A DNA stretch of 21,777 nucleotides from DASZGI01 sp035938995. Its GTDB lineage: Bacteria; Actinomycetota; Actinomycetes; Streptomycetales; Catenulisporaceae. Below are positions 1 to 10,239 of this stretch, in pieces. Positions within the stretch are counted from its first letter, which is position 1, and every line of letters starts with the position of its first letter. The position numbers were made by a program, and so were the translations under genes. Under the pieces are notes generated by a model. It saw only the letters and a program-made list of their open reading frames with translations. It was not told the origin of the DNA and ran no database searches. The stretch is taken from contig NZ_DASZGI010000418.1 of NCBI RefSeq assembly GCF_035938995.1, forward strand, positions 1-21,777, given 5' to 3'.

Positions 1-287
1 TTGACCTTGACCTGCCTCGTCGGCTGTCCGGCCCGCTCACTCCGCTCCTGCACGGAACCGTCCGTGCCGGAGCGTTCCGCGCTCGCGTCCTCGACGACGA
101 CCGTCTCGCCGGTCTTCGGCGCACTCTTCACGTCCACATTCTGTGTGACGCATTCAAGGCCCGCTCCGTTGACGTCGAAGCCGGCCTTTTCGTGCAAATT
201 ATTCTCGGACTCGTCAGACGTCTCCGCCGCGGGCTCCCCCGCCTCGTCCTTCAGCGCCGCGGCCTGTGCAGATGCTTCTGGTTCCAC
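1..287 (-). CDS. Partial acidic protein of unknown function (N-terminal part; runs off the left edge)
   Basis: An open minus-strand frame begins at a GTG 23 nt after the folE stop and stays open to the window edge (about 95 codons). Its codons are mostly G/C-ending, which supports real coding. The predicted protein is acidic and low in hydrophobics (many Glu, Asp, Ala, Ser), so it is probably a disordered N-terminal segment. It lies in the place where related genomes carry more folate genes after folE, but nothing here identifies it as folP or any other family. No clear Shine-Dalgarno precedes the GTG; translation could be coupled to folE. The start is uncertain. Confidence 0.45.
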   Translation of the reverse strand, partial: MEPEASAQAAALKDEAGEPAAETSDESENNLHEKAGFDVNGAGLECVTQNVDVKSAPKTGETVVVEDASAERSGTDGSVQERSERAGQPTRQVKV

Positions 288-310
288 GCGGTCAACGGGC
301 GCGGCGTCGC

Positions 311-1000
311 TCAGCGGCCCAGGATGAGGCTCATCGCCTCCGCCCGGGTCGCGGGCGAGCGCAGCACCCCCCGAACCGCCGACGTCACCGTCTTCGCGCC
401 GGGCTTCCGTATCCCTCGCATCGACATGCACAGGTGCTCGCACTCCACTACGACGATGACCCCGCGGGGCTCCAAGATGCGGACCAGTGCGTCGGCGACC
501 TGGGAGGTCAGCCTTTCTTGGACCTGCGGACGCTTCGCGTACACATCAACCAGTCTGGCCAGCTTCGACAGACCGGTGATACGGCCGTCCACCGAAGGAA
601 TGTAGCCGACGTGGGCCACTCCGTGGAACGGCACGAGGTGGTGCTCGCAACAGGAATACAGCTCGATGTCCCGCACCAACACCATCTCGTCGTGGCCGAG
701 ATCGAAGGTCGTGGTGAGGACTTCCTCGGGGGCTTGGCGCAGCCCCGCGAACATCTCGCGATAAGCGCGCGCGACACGCCCGGGCGTGTCGCGAAGCCCG
801 TCGCGCTCGGGATCCTCCCCGATCGCGACCAGCAGCTCATGCACCGCCGCGCGCACCCGGTCCTCGTCGAACGGAGCTATGGCGCGCCCTACGTCCGGGG
901 AGCGGTTCTGCGTCTGGGCATCCGCGGAGGTCGAGAAACCGTTACCCGCGCGCGGCGAGAACGGGACCGGCGAGACGTGGTTCGCCCCGCCGGTCCGCAT
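311..1000 (-). CDS. folE: GTP cyclohydrolase I (FolE)
   Basis: Converts GTP to 7,8-dihydroneopterin triphosphate, the first step of tetrahydrofolate synthesis, in the cytoplasm. The 229-residue product has the family landmarks: RDTPGRVARAY near 70-80, the zinc loop CCEHH at 117-121 and the second zinc cysteine in EHLCMSMRG at 188-196. By comparison with the E. coli enzyme the zinc ligands are Cys118, His121 and Cys191. The first ~40 residues are a variable, polar extension. The ATG has AGGA a few bases upstream. It starts 24 nt after the ftsH stop on the same strand, so the two are likely cotranscribed, as in other actinomycetes. Length and motifs are intact. Confidence 0.97.
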   Translation of the reverse strand: MRTGGANHVSPVPFSPRAGNGFSTSADAQTQNRSPDVGRAIAPFDEDRVRAAVHELLVAIGEDPERDGLRDTPGRVARAYREMFAGLRQAPEEVLTTTFDLGHDEMVLVRDIELYSCCEHHLVPFHGVAHVGYIPSVDGRITGLSKLARLVDVYAKRPQVQERLTSQVADALVRILEPRGVIVVVECEHLCMSMRGIRKPGAKTVTSAVRGVLRSPATRAEAMSLILGR

Positions 1001-1024
1001 CGGTCCTGATTCGTCGGCCGTCGG

Positions 1025-3019
<1,995 letters not shown>

Positions 3020-3403
3020 CGATCCGGGGCTACGGACCCCGTCCCTTCTGCTGGCTCGTCGCTGGGGGAACTGCACTCGGTACGAACTGCACAACGTGGA
3101 TCACCGCGCGGCACTTCCCTCGGATGCCCGCGGCGTGCGATTGCTACGCCACCGCTGCTTGGGCAACCGGGTGAATCGCGCCCGAAGGGAGCACGGACGT
3201 GATTCACCGGAAGTTCGTTCACCGTGGCAACGATCCTACGCGGTGTATGCGTTCCCGGTTTCCGCTCCTCTCCGTCGGCTCCGCGTCGTCGCCGGGTGCG
3301 CTTCGTGAGATGACCGCTGGCGCGGACGATCATCCCGGCGTCGGACCACCTGAAACCACAGGTCACGACCATGCGCGGGAGGCGAGCGCAGCCGGGAGGC
3401 GCC
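3020..3403 (-). promoter_or_regulatory. 384-bp intergenic region upstream of ftsH
   Basis: No gene is supported here. It separates the hpt stop from the ftsH start on the same strand, so it should carry the ftsH promoter. On the minus strand there is a TAGGAT hexamer (plus positions 3233-3238), a common actinomycete -10 form, without a convincing -35. This would give a leader of about 200 nt. Between it and ftsH lies an inverted repeat at 3167-3177 / 3201-3210. Promoter assignment is an inference from motif form only. Confidence 0.35.
3167..3210. repeat. Inverted repeat in the ftsH leader
   Basis: The left arm CCGGGTGAATC (3167-3177) is matched by GATTCACCGG (3201-3210) with one missing base and a 23-nt spacer. 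It lies between the candidate -10 and the ftsH start. It could be a repressor site or a leader hairpin; the sequence does not decide. Confidence 0.5.
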
Positions 3404-3955
3404 TCACGAGTAGACGTGCGGGGCGAGCGTTCCGATGAAAGGAAGGTTGCGATACTTCTCGGCGAAGTCGAGCCCGTACCCGACGACGAACTCGTTCGGG
3501 ATGTCGAAGCCGACATATCGGACGTCGATCTTCACCTTCGCCGCGTCCGGTTTGCGCAGCAGGGCGCACACCTCCACGGAGGCCGGCCGGCGCGAGCGCA
3601 GGTTCGACAACAGCCAGGACAGCGTCAGACCGGAGTCGATGATGTCCTCCACCACCAGCACGTGCCGATCCGCGATGTCGGTGTCCAAGTCCTTGAGGAT
3701 GCGTACCACCCCGGACGACTTCGTCCCGGCGCCGTAGGACGAGATCGCCATCCAGTCCATAGTCGCCGGAGAGCGCAAAGCGCGTGAGAGGTCGGCCATC
3801 ACCATCACCGCGCCCTTAAGCACTCCGACGAGGAGCAGATCTCGCCCGGCGTAGTCGGCGTCGATCTCGGCGGCGAGCCGGGCGATCCCCTCCTCGAGCT
3901 CGTCCCGGGTCAGGAGCACCCGCTCCAGGTCGGGGCCCATGTCCTTCTCGTCCAC
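3404..3955 (-). CDS. hpt: Hypoxanthine(-guanine) phosphoribosyltransferase
   Basis: Purine salvage enzyme that joins hypoxanthine or guanine to PRPP, giving IMP or GMP. Type I PRTase features are in order: loop LLVGVLKGA, SSYG, the PRPP motif VVEDIIDSGLTL, and the C-terminal base-binding part FVVGYGLDFAEKYRNLPFIG. I choose the GTG at 3955 (VDEKDMGPDL, 183 aa) because GAGGAGAA lies 7 nt upstream and because relatives begin at this point. The longer ATG start at 3979 would place that Shine-Dalgarno inside the coding region and has none of its own. It follows tilS by 33 nt on the same strand, so cotranscription is likely; tilS-hpt adjacency is widespread in bacteria. Confidence 0.95.
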   Translation of the reverse strand: MDEKDMGPDLERVLLTRDELEEGIARLAAEIDADYAGRDLLLVGVLKGAVMVMADLSRALRSPATMDWMAISSYGAGTKSSGVVRILKDLDTDIADRHVLVVEDIIDSGLTLSWLLSNLRSRRPASVEVCALLRKPDAAKVKIDVRYVGFDIPNEFVVGYGLDFAEKYRNLPFIGTLAPHVYS

Positions 3956-3988
3956 CGGGACTTCTCCTCGCTGCGTCATGCCGACTCG

Positions 3989-5077
3989 TCAGACGTGCGC
4001 GGCCGCGCGGCGGGCCGAAGCGGGGGGATCAGGGTCTGCTGCATCGGGATCCTCGGTCTCATGGGCGGCCGTGGTCCTCGGGCTCGGATCGCCCAAGGTC
4101 TGCTCTCCGAAGGCAAGTCTGCCACCCGTTCGGTGGACTACGACGGGGCCTGGTAGGTGGAGGGGTCCCTGCCCACGCCAACCAGTGATTAAGGCGTCCA
4201 CGGCCTCGATATGCACAGCAGCGAGCGTGCCCGCGGGCGCACCCGCCTGCAAGGCCGCCAGCCTCAGCACCCGTCGCCGGATCGCGGTCGGCAGGGCGAC
4301 GAGCGCCGCGGTGTCCAAGCCTCCAGCCGGGTGCCGGCACTTTTCGAGGGCTTGTTCGGCCCAGGAGTCCAGCGCTTCGGTGTCCTCCCGCAGCATCCGG
4401 GCAGTGCGAGCTAGCGCCTCAGGCATTCCAGGGCCAAGGGCGTCATGCAGCGCGGGCAGGAGCTGGTGTCGCACTCGGGAACGGGTGTAGGCCGGGTCCG
4501 TGTTGTGAGGATCCCGCCACGGCACGACACCCTCAGCCTTACACGCGTCGTCGGTGACCGAACGGGCGATATCGAGGAGCGGCCGCCGGTAGCGGCCGTC
4601 CGGCCCGAAGCGGACCGGCATCCCGGCGAGGGAGCGGGCACCGGAGCCCCGTGCCAGGCCTAGCAGCACGGTCTCGGCCTGGTCGTCGCGGGTGTGGCCG
4701 AGCAGGACCGAGCGCGCGCCGAGCCGGTCGGCAGTCTGGTCGAGCGCGGCGTAGCGGGCGGTGCGGGCGGCCGCCTCGGGCCCGCCCTCATGGCCGACCA
4801 CGACCTGTACGCACTCGACCGGATCGAGGCCGCGCCGCCGCAACAGCGCGGTGAGCTCGGCGGCCCGGGCCGCGGACCCCTCCTGAAGACCGTGATCGAC
4901 CGTCACGGCGCCGCAGCGCAGGCCGAGGCGCGGCGCGACGAAGGCGGCGGCGCAGGCCAGCGCCATCGAGTCGGCGCCGCCCGAGCAGGCGACCAGCACC
5001 AGCTCTCCCGGCTGGTGGTCTCGTAGCGCGTGGCGCACCGCCAAGCGTATTGCGGCGACCGCTGGTACAGGTCCCAC
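3989..5077 (-). CDS. tilS: tRNA(Ile)-lysidine synthetase TilS
   Basis: Ligates lysine to C34 of the CAU-anticodon tRNA-Ile using ATP, so that it reads AUA. The N-type PP-loop is CSGGADS at 31-37, followed by VTVDHGLQ and GHTRDDQAETVLLGLARGSG, the family signature. A central helical TilS substrate-binding region and a poorly conserved Pro/Asp/Ala-rich tail follow. The GTG start at 5077 has an excellent Shine-Dalgarno (GAGGAGAGG) at proper spacing. Its length of 362 aa is normal for an actinobacterial TilS. It lies between the DUF2342 zincin gene and hpt on the same strand, which fits a single housekeeping operon. Confidence 0.95.
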   Translation of the reverse strand: MGPVPAVAAIRLAVRHALRDHQPGELVLVACSGGADSMALACAAAFVAPRLGLRCGAVTVDHGLQEGSAARAAELTALLRRRGLDPVECVQVVVGHEGGPEAAARTARYAALDQTADRLGARSVLLGHTRDDQAETVLLGLARGSGARSLAGMPVRFGPDGRYRRPLLDIARSVTDDACKAEGVVPWRDPHNTDPAYTRSRVRHQLLPALHDALGPGMPEALARTARMLREDTEALDSWAEQALEKCRHPAGGLDTAALVALPTAIRRRVLRLAALQAGAPAGTLAAVHIEAVDALITGWRGQGPLHLPGPVVVHRTGGRLAFGEQTLGDPSPRTTAAHETEDPDAADPDPPASARRAAAHV

Positions 5078-5127
5078 TGCCCTCTCCTCACAACCGTCCG
5101 TCGGGGCGGGCCCCGGCCGGCGACCGC

Positions 5128-6360
5128 TCAGCCGCGGCGCAGCGGAACCCGGCGGATCCAGGCGGACGGATCCGCGATCTCCGCCTGGGTCGGGAGGGTG
5201 TTGGGCGACGTCCAGACGCGGTTGAAGCCGTCGATGCCGGCCTCGTCCACGACGCGGCGCACGAAGCGCTCGCCGTCGCGATACTGCCGCATCTTGGCGT
5301 CGAGTCCGAGCACCCTGCGCAGCAGCCCCTCGGGCCCCAGCCGGTTCCTCGACCGCTTGCGGGCGAATTCCCGGCTGATCTCCGCGACCGACGGCACGAC
5401 CAGCGGGCCGACCCCGTCCATCACATAGGTCGCATGCCCTTCCAGAAGCGTCATGACTGCGGTAAGCCGCTCGATCACGACGCGCTGGGCGGGCGTGCGT
5501 ACAACATCGAGCAACGAGAGGCGGCGGGGCGGAGTGACGGGCGGCGCGGCGTCACCCACCCGATCGGCCGGTTCTTCGGCGTGTCGAGTGGACGCTGATT
5601 GAGTCGGCGCGGATTGAGTCGGCGCTGCCGCGGTGGACCGTTCATCGGCGTCGGCCGGACGGTCCGGCGGCGCCGTTCCGGTCGCCGCGCCCACCGCGGA
5701 GCGCACCACTTCGCGTATCCGGTCGACGAAGACGGTCGGTTCTACTTCGAGCTCGGCGATCAGGGTGCCGATCTCGCCGAGGATGTGCTCGCGCAGCCAG
5801 GGCACGGCGCCGAACTGGACTCGGTGGGTCTCCTCGTGCAGGCACACCCAGAGCCGGAAGTCCGTGGGGTCGAGGCCGAGTTCGCGCTCGGTCCGCACGA
5901 TGTTCGGGGCGACCAGCAGCAGCCGGCCGCCGCCCTCGGGACCGAGGCCGAAGGGGTCGTACTGGCCGAGGACGCGCTGGGAGAGGTAGGCGAGCAGCGA
6001 ACCGAGCTCCAGGCCGGTGAGCTTCGCGCCGATCGACTCCGAGGCCCAGCGCAGGCCGCTGGCGTCGACGCCCTCCCGCCACTGATGGACCTTCTCGGCG
6101 AGCGGCGCGGACAACTGCTGCACCGCCTCGATGTTCGCGTTGATCCAGGCGGGGCGGTCCACGATCAGGGCGGGTGCACCGTCCTCCGGCACCTCGAGCT
6201 TGGTGAACGTGCGTACGTGCCCTTGGGCGGCGCGGGCGCAGGAACGCAGCTCGGCGACCGCCGCCGCGGCTTGGCGCGGACTGACCGCCGGTCCCGGGCG
6301 CACCAGTCGGCGCGCGGTAGCCTCGGCCGTCGACCAGTCGATCAATTCGTCAGTCGCCAC
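5128..6360 (-). CDS. DUF2342-type zinc-dependent metalloprotease (F420-biosynthesis-associated family)
   Basis: A 410-residue protein with a zincin motif HEETH at 175-179, followed by RVQFGAVPWLREH. This is typical of the actinobacterial DUF2342 / coenzyme F420-associated family that neighbours tilS. The biochemical role is not established; the F420 link is phylogenetic co-occurrence. Residues about 228-285 form a low-complexity insertion rich in Pro, Ala, Thr, Ser and Asp, including the repeated APTQS element, and look like a flexible linker inserted between the catalytic and C-terminal halves. The GTG start at 6360 has GAAGG unusually close in front of it, so the exact start is less certain. 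No signal peptide is visible. It is the first gene of the zincin-tilS-hpt run. Confidence 0.9.
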   Translation of the reverse strand: MATDELIDWSTAEATARRLVRPGPAVSPRQAAAAVAELRSCARAAQGHVRTFTKLEVPEDGAPALIVDRPAWINANIEAVQQLSAPLAEKVHQWREGVDASGLRWASESIGAKLTGLELGSLLAYLSQRVLGQYDPFGLGPEGGGRLLLVAPNIVRTERELGLDPTDFRLWVCLHEETHRVQFGAVPWLREHILGEIGTLIAELEVEPTVFVDRIREVVRSAVGAATGTAPPDRPADADERSTAAAPTQSAPTQSASTRHAEEPADRVGDAAPPVTPPRRLSLLDVVRTPAQRVVIERLTAVMTLLEGHATYVMDGVGPLVVPSVAEISREFARKRSRNRLGPEGLLRRVLGLDAKMRQYRDGERFVRRVVDEAGIDGFNRVWTSPNTLPTQAEIADPSAWIRRVPLRRG

Positions 6361-6765
6361 ACCTTCAACGTATCCCGTAGGGCGCTATCTAAAGCGCGAG
6401 GTCGTGTCATTGCCTCGCAATGGGTATAGCCAAGACGGATAAAGCGGGAACGTGCGCTTCGGGACAGGTCGTCTGGGAGATGCACCGAGGGACGCGGCGC
6501 CGGTCGACGCCGCACTCCGCTCGACCGGGTCCTGCTTTACCATGCCGCTATGAACCCGAGATGTTGCGTTGATCACTCGGGGCAGCCGGTCGTCCCGCGC
6601 ACCCCTCGGCGTACGGGACACTAGTTCTGTAGGCCTGGTGCCCTTCAGGTCTGCCCACCCGACAGCCGTCCGCCTCAATCGCGGGCACCCACGTCACTCC
6701 CTCGGCCCGGTCGTCGCCGCCGTGCGAGTGGTCAGGCCCGACGGGCACCCCCACATGGAGGAACG
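6361..6765. promoter_or_regulatory. 405-bp divergent intergenic region, zincin gene / ppa
   Basis: No gene is supported. It must contain outward promoters for the minus-strand zincin-tilS-hpt genes and for plus-strand ppa. I see two small perfect dyads near the zincin start (see separate entries) and no unambiguous -35/-10 pair in either direction. In Streptomyces-type genomes a D-Ala-D-Ala carboxypeptidase gene (dacB) sits at this place; no fragment of one was recognised. Confidence 0.5.
6382..6422. repeat. Two adjacent small dyads upstream of the zincin gene
   Basis: GCGCT-N6-AGCGC lies at 6382-6397 and CATTGC-CTC-GCAATG at 6408-6422. Both are perfect and lie 20-60 nt upstream of the zincin start, the usual place for operators or a structured leader. 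Confidence 0.5.
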
Positions 6766-7266
6766 ATGGAGTTCGACGTCCTGATCGAGATCCCGAAGGG
6801 TCAGCGCAACAAGTACGAGGTGGACCACAAGACCGGCCGTATAAGGCTGGACCGGATGCTGTTCACCTCGACCCGGTACCCCGCGGACTACGGATTCGTC
6901 GAGGACACGCTCGGTGAGGACGGCGACCCGTTGGACGCGCTCGTGCTGCTCGAGGAGCCCACCTTCCCCGGCTGCCTGATCCTGTGCCGCGCGATCGGCA
7001 TGTTCCGGATGACGGACGAGAAGGGCGGCGACGACAAGGTCCTGTGCGTCCCGGCGAACGACCCGCGGGTCGAGCACATCAGGGACATCCACCACGTGTC
7101 GGAGTTCGACCGGCTGGAGATCCAGCACTTCTTCGAGGTGTACAAGGACCTGGAGCCCGGCAAGTCGGTCGAGGGCGCCACCTGGGTCGGCCGGACCGAG
7201 GCCGAGGAGGAGATCCGCCGCTCCCGGCTGCGCTTCGCCGAGAGCCCGCAGGAGCACCACCACTGA
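6766..7266 (+). CDS. ppa: Inorganic pyrophosphatase (family I)
   Basis: Hydrolyses pyrophosphate to two phosphates in the cytoplasm, pulling biosynthetic reactions forward. The 166-residue length is normal for bacterial family I. The signature DGDPLDALV (metal-binding Asp52, Asp54 and Asp57) is intact, as are the flanking RYPADYGF and KDLEPGKSVEG. The C-terminus ends in a short His-rich tail. The ATG has GGAGGAAC 5 nt upstream. It is transcribed away from the zincin gene and toward the NlpC/P60 gene. A GC-rich hairpin just past its stop probably ends both convergent transcripts. Confidence 0.97.
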   Translation: MEFDVLIEIPKGQRNKYEVDHKTGRIRLDRMLFTSTRYPADYGFVEDTLGEDGDPLDALVLLEEPTFPGCLILCRAIGMFRMTDEKGGDDKVLCVPANDPRVEHIRDIHHVSEFDRLEIQHFFEVYKDLEPGKSVEGATWVGRTEAEEEIRRSRLRFAESPQEHHH

Positions 7267-7273
7267 GCCGGAG

Positions 7274-7302
7274 CGCCCGCCGGTGCTCAGTCCGGCCGGG
7301 CG
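7274..7302. terminator. Putative bidirectional hairpin between ppa and the NlpC/P60 gene
   Basis: CGCCCGCCGG (7274-7283) pairs with CCGGCCGGGCG (7292-7302) with one bulged base and an 8-nt loop. It starts 8 nt after the ppa stop and overlaps the last codons of the convergent gene. There is no U-run, as is common for actinobacterial terminators, so this is a moderate call. Confidence 0.45.
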
Positions 7303-8471
7303 TAGAACTGGATCGGGCCCCACATCCACATTGACGAGACCTCGACGTCCTGGCCGGTGCGCGGCGCCTGGATCATCTGCTGGCCACCGAGGTAGATCGC
7401 CTCGTGGTAAATGGTGTCCGAGTCCGTGGGATCGGTCGCCCAGAACAGCAGGTCGCCCGGCTGCAGGTCGTCGTACCCGATCGGATGGCTCGACTGGTAC
7501 TGGAACGCCGCGTAGTGCGGCAGGTCGACGCCTGCCGCCTCCCATGAGCGCATCGTGAGGCCCGAGCAGTCGAATGAGTCGGGACCGGTAGCGCCCCAGA
7601 GGTAGGGCTTTCCGAGCTGCGCATAAGCAAACGCGAGCGCCCTACCGGCGGCGGAGCCGTCATAGACGGGCACTGTGGAGTACCGGTGCTGCGCCGCAGC
7701 GGCCAGTGCGGCGCGCCGCGCCACCTCTTCGGCCAGGCCTTCTTGACGCTGCCGTTCGAGTTCCACCGAGGTGCGTTGGGCCGCGGCCAGTTCGGCGAGC
7801 AGCTGATCGCGGCGCGCAGAGATAGCCGTGATCTGACTTTGTTCGGCGGCGACCGCCGCCTGCGCCCGTTGCGCGGCCTGCGCAACCTGCGCCTGTGCGG
7901 CAAGCCTGGCGCGCACCGAGGCGTCGGCCGCCGACTTAGCCGCATCGGCGCCCTGCTTGGCGCTGTCGGCCGCGCGCACCGTCGCCTTGAGGTCTGTGGC
8001 CTGATGGATCACCAGATGGGTGCTGGTGGCGATCTCGTCGGGTCCGTCGGACTCGAGCAGCAGGCTGATCGCACCGAGCCCGTTCTGATCGCGGTACGCC
8101 GCCGCTGCGAGCCGACCCAGGTCGGCACGGGCCTCGGCCAGACGGTGCTCCGCTACGACCACGGCATCCGCGGCCTGCGATGCGGCCTGCTGCGCCTCTT
8201 GGAGCCGGACGGTCGCCGCGTCGTACTGTTCGGCCGCGATCTGCGCCTGCCGATCGAGATCGTCGAGCTGCTGTTGCGCCTGATCGAGCTGCGCCTGCAC
8301 CGGCGCGACCGCGTTCTTCCGGTTCTGTACGTCCTGTTGCGCCTGATCGACCTGGTCCTGGCTGGGGTACACCGGGTCGGCATAGGCGTTGCCGAGCAGC
8401 AGCGCGGACACCGCAAGGGAAACAAACGCGCACACCGCTCGCCGCACGGTTCTCGAGCGCAGAGTCGCCAC
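7287..8471 (-). CDS. Secreted NlpC/P60 peptidoglycan endopeptidase with N-terminal coiled coil (RipA/CwlO type)
   Basis: Predicted cell-wall hydrolase that cuts peptide stems of peptidoglycan. A signal peptide (basic start RSRTVRR, hydrophobic stretch, cleavage near NAYA-DPV) is followed by about 230 residues of Ala/Gln/Glu-rich coiled coil, then an NlpC/P60 domain starting at ALAFAYAQLGKPYLWGA. The catalytic Cys is in FDCSGL (Cys302) and His in IYHEAIYLGG (His356); the third polar residue is not obvious (IQAPRTG). I prefer the GTG at 8471 because GGGAGGGA sits at proper distance in front of it; a GTG at 8489 is in frame but has no ribosome binding site. The coiled coil probably autoinhibits the enzyme or docks an FtsEX-like partner, by analogy with the family. 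Confidence 0.93.
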   Translation of the reverse strand: MATLRSRTVRRAVCAFVSLAVSALLLGNAYADPVYPSQDQVDQAQQDVQNRKNAVAPVQAQLDQAQQQLDDLDRQAQIAAEQYDAATVRLQEAQQAASQAADAVVVAEHRLAEARADLGRLAAAAYRDQNGLGAISLLLESDGPDEIATSTHLVIHQATDLKATVRAADSAKQGADAAKSAADASVRARLAAQAQVAQAAQRAQAAVAAEQSQITAISARRDQLLAELAAAQRTSVELERQRQEGLAEEVARRAALAAAAQHRYSTVPVYDGSAAGRALAFAYAQLGKPYLWGATGPDSFDCSGLTMRSWEAAGVDLPHYAAFQYQSSHPIGYDDLQPGDLLFWATDPTDSDTIYHEAIYLGGQQMIQAPRTGQDVEVSSMWMWGPIQFYARPD

Positions 8472-8643
8472 AGCCACTCCCTCCCGCACCTAGACCATCC
8501 CGGAAAGGGCATGCCGTCTTGATCGTGCCCGCTGCACTCGGCAACATTTCGGTCATTTCTTCTGACACGCCTACAATCACCCATAAGCATGCCGAAACCG
8601 GTCGCCTGATGTCGGGTCAGTTGCTGAAGAGCGCCGAACTCCC

Positions 8644-10239
8644 CTACGGCGTGGACTGCAGTACGTAAACGGCGTAGTCGGCGTTGTGATACGCCTCGCG
8701 ATAGGGCGTGAGCTGGGGCGCATTGTGGAGAGCCGCGTAGACCTTGTCCTGGTCGGCAGGCGTGGTACGCATGACGATCACGCCGATGCCGGAGCCCGCG
8801 GGATCGTTGAGGCTTCGCGTCCATACGTTGCCGTGAGCATCCCGGGTGCCCGAGTACACGGTGCGGTCGAGGACCGGAGATGCCGCCGCCTCGTTGCGGG
8901 TGGCGTCGATGAGAATGGCACCCTGCGTGTAGTTCTGCAGGTAGCTGCCGGTAGCGAGGGCCGTGCTCTGGACCGCCTTGTACTGCGCCGCTTCCGTCTC
9001 GAGCGCGATCTGGTGGTGGGCGAACGATGCGCCGGACAGTCCGGCGACCACCAGGGCCGCGGTGATCGAGGCGGGTACGGCTGTCTTGCGGGGCACGCTG
9101 CCGACGAGGTAGCCGATCACGATCGCGGCGGGCAGGAGGGCGACCAAGCCGACGCGGGCGTCGGTCAAGCCTCCGCTGACCGTCCGTGTGCCGATCGGCG
9201 CTTGGCCACTATCGAGGGTGTAGATAAAGGACAGGCTCACCAGCGTCAACGCGATGACCGGCAGCGACTTCGCGGAGAACCTCTGACGTGCGAGGAAGAC
9301 AACGAGAGCGAGGACGGCCAGACCGAGCTCGATCAAGCCGAAGTTCGTGCTTACCGCGGACCCGTACGCCTTAAGGGCCAGTGGCCAGTTATGGAACGCC
9401 ATCTCGGCCTGCTGGCCGGCCGTCAGGCCGCCGCCGGAGTTGGAGCCGTGGAGGAAACTGACCGGACTGCCGACGAGCAGCCAGTTGTAGATCAGCCAGC
9501 CGCCGAACGAGAGACAGAAGCCGAACAGGGCCATGACCAGCGCGAGCCCCCGCGTATCGCGCCAACTCAGGCCGAGCCGCCGGGCCATGATCGCCACGCA
9601 GGCCACGTAGAGGACTCCGAGGAACCATGCCTCGTAGCGGCAGAGCATCGCGAGCATGCTGCAGATGCCTGCCGCGAGCACGTAGGTCGCCCGTTTGGTC
9701 TTGCCCCAGCGGAGCAGAGCGAAGACCGCCCCGAGAGTAAAGGCGTAGAAGGGCAGCTCATCCGTTGGAGTGCTCTGTAGATAGAGCACATTCGGATTTG
9801 TCATGAAGATCGCGGCGCCGGCGACTGCGGGCCAGGTGCGGCGCCCGGTCATGACCGTGACGATCTTGTAGATGAGTACGCTGGACGCCACGTAGGCGGC
9901 CATGGAGATGGCGCTGCCGGCCAGACCGGTGCGATAGAGCGTCCAGTTCCAGGCGAGGAGCGCCTCAAGGATGTGCGGCAGGGGCAGCCATCCACCGAGT
10001 TGGGCGATGCCGACCGTCTTGCCGACGATCGCCCGCCGACTGATCTCCAGGTCCGCGTAGGCGTCGCGGAAGCCGAGGATCATGTGCTGACGCAGGAAGT
10101 ACGCGGTCACCCCTGCCGAGAGCAGCGCGGCGACGACGCCTATCACGTAGGCCGCGTGGTCGCGGCCTGGGCCGATCCGGATGACGACAGTCTCGTCGGC
10201 CGGCCCCGTAGGCACCGGGGCCATGACCGGGGACGCCAT
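8644..10239 (-). CDS. Polytopic GT-C-type glycosyltransferase (dolichyl-phosphate-sugar-dependent, ArnT/PMT-like)
   Basis: A 531-residue integral membrane protein with about ten or more hydrophobic segments. The first outside loop has the acidic GT-C element FRDAYADLEISRR, followed by LPLPHILEALLAWNW, which resembles lipid-phospho-sugar-using transferases. The last ~110 residues form a soluble domain. I start it at the ATG at 10239, which overlaps the previous stop as TGATG, a classic coupled start; an upstream GTG at 10266 is also in frame. It is the last gene of the GT2 / GH113-like / GT-C operon. The likely job is to add sugars from polyprenyl carriers to an exported glycan or protein; donor and acceptor are unknown. 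Confidence 0.8.
   Translation of the reverse strand: MASPVMAPVPTGPADETVVIRIGPGRDHAAYVIGVVAALLSAGVTAYFLRQHMILGFRDAYADLEISRRAIVGKTVGIAQLGGWLPLPHILEALLAWNWTLYRTGLAGSAISMAAYVASSVLIYKIVTVMTGRRTWPAVAGAAIFMTNPNVLYLQSTPTDELPFYAFTLGAVFALLRWGKTKRATYVLAAGICSMLAMLCRYEAWFLGVLYVACVAIMARRLGLSWRDTRGLALVMALFGFCLSFGGWLIYNWLLVGSPVSFLHGSNSGGGLTAGQQAEMAFHNWPLALKAYGSAVSTNFGLIELGLAVLALVVFLARQRFSAKSLPVIALTLVSLSFIYTLDSGQAPIGTRTVSGGLTDARVGLVALLPAAIVIGYLVGSVPRKTAVPASITAALVVAGLSGASFAHHQIALETEAAQYKAVQSTALATGSYLQNYTQGAILIDATRNEAAASPVLDRTVYSGTRDAHGNVWTRSLNDPAGSGIGVIVMRTTPADQDKVYAALHNAPQLTPYREAYHNADYAVYVLQSTP

Noticed and set aside
1..327. Plus-strand frame at the left edge
   Set aside because: It runs opposite the acidic partial minus-strand frame and overlaps the 3' end of folE; composition (Ser/Ala/Cys) is that of a shadow frame.
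3020..3094. ftsH start 25 codons upstream
   Set aside because: The extra residues are Arg/Ser-rich and unlike FtsH N-termini; MDVKR at 3019 fits the family.
8472..8643. c-di-AMP (ydaO-type) riboswitch before the NlpC/P60 gene
   Set aside because: Such switches often precede actinobacterial cell-wall hydrolase genes, but I could not find the conserved core and the leader is short.
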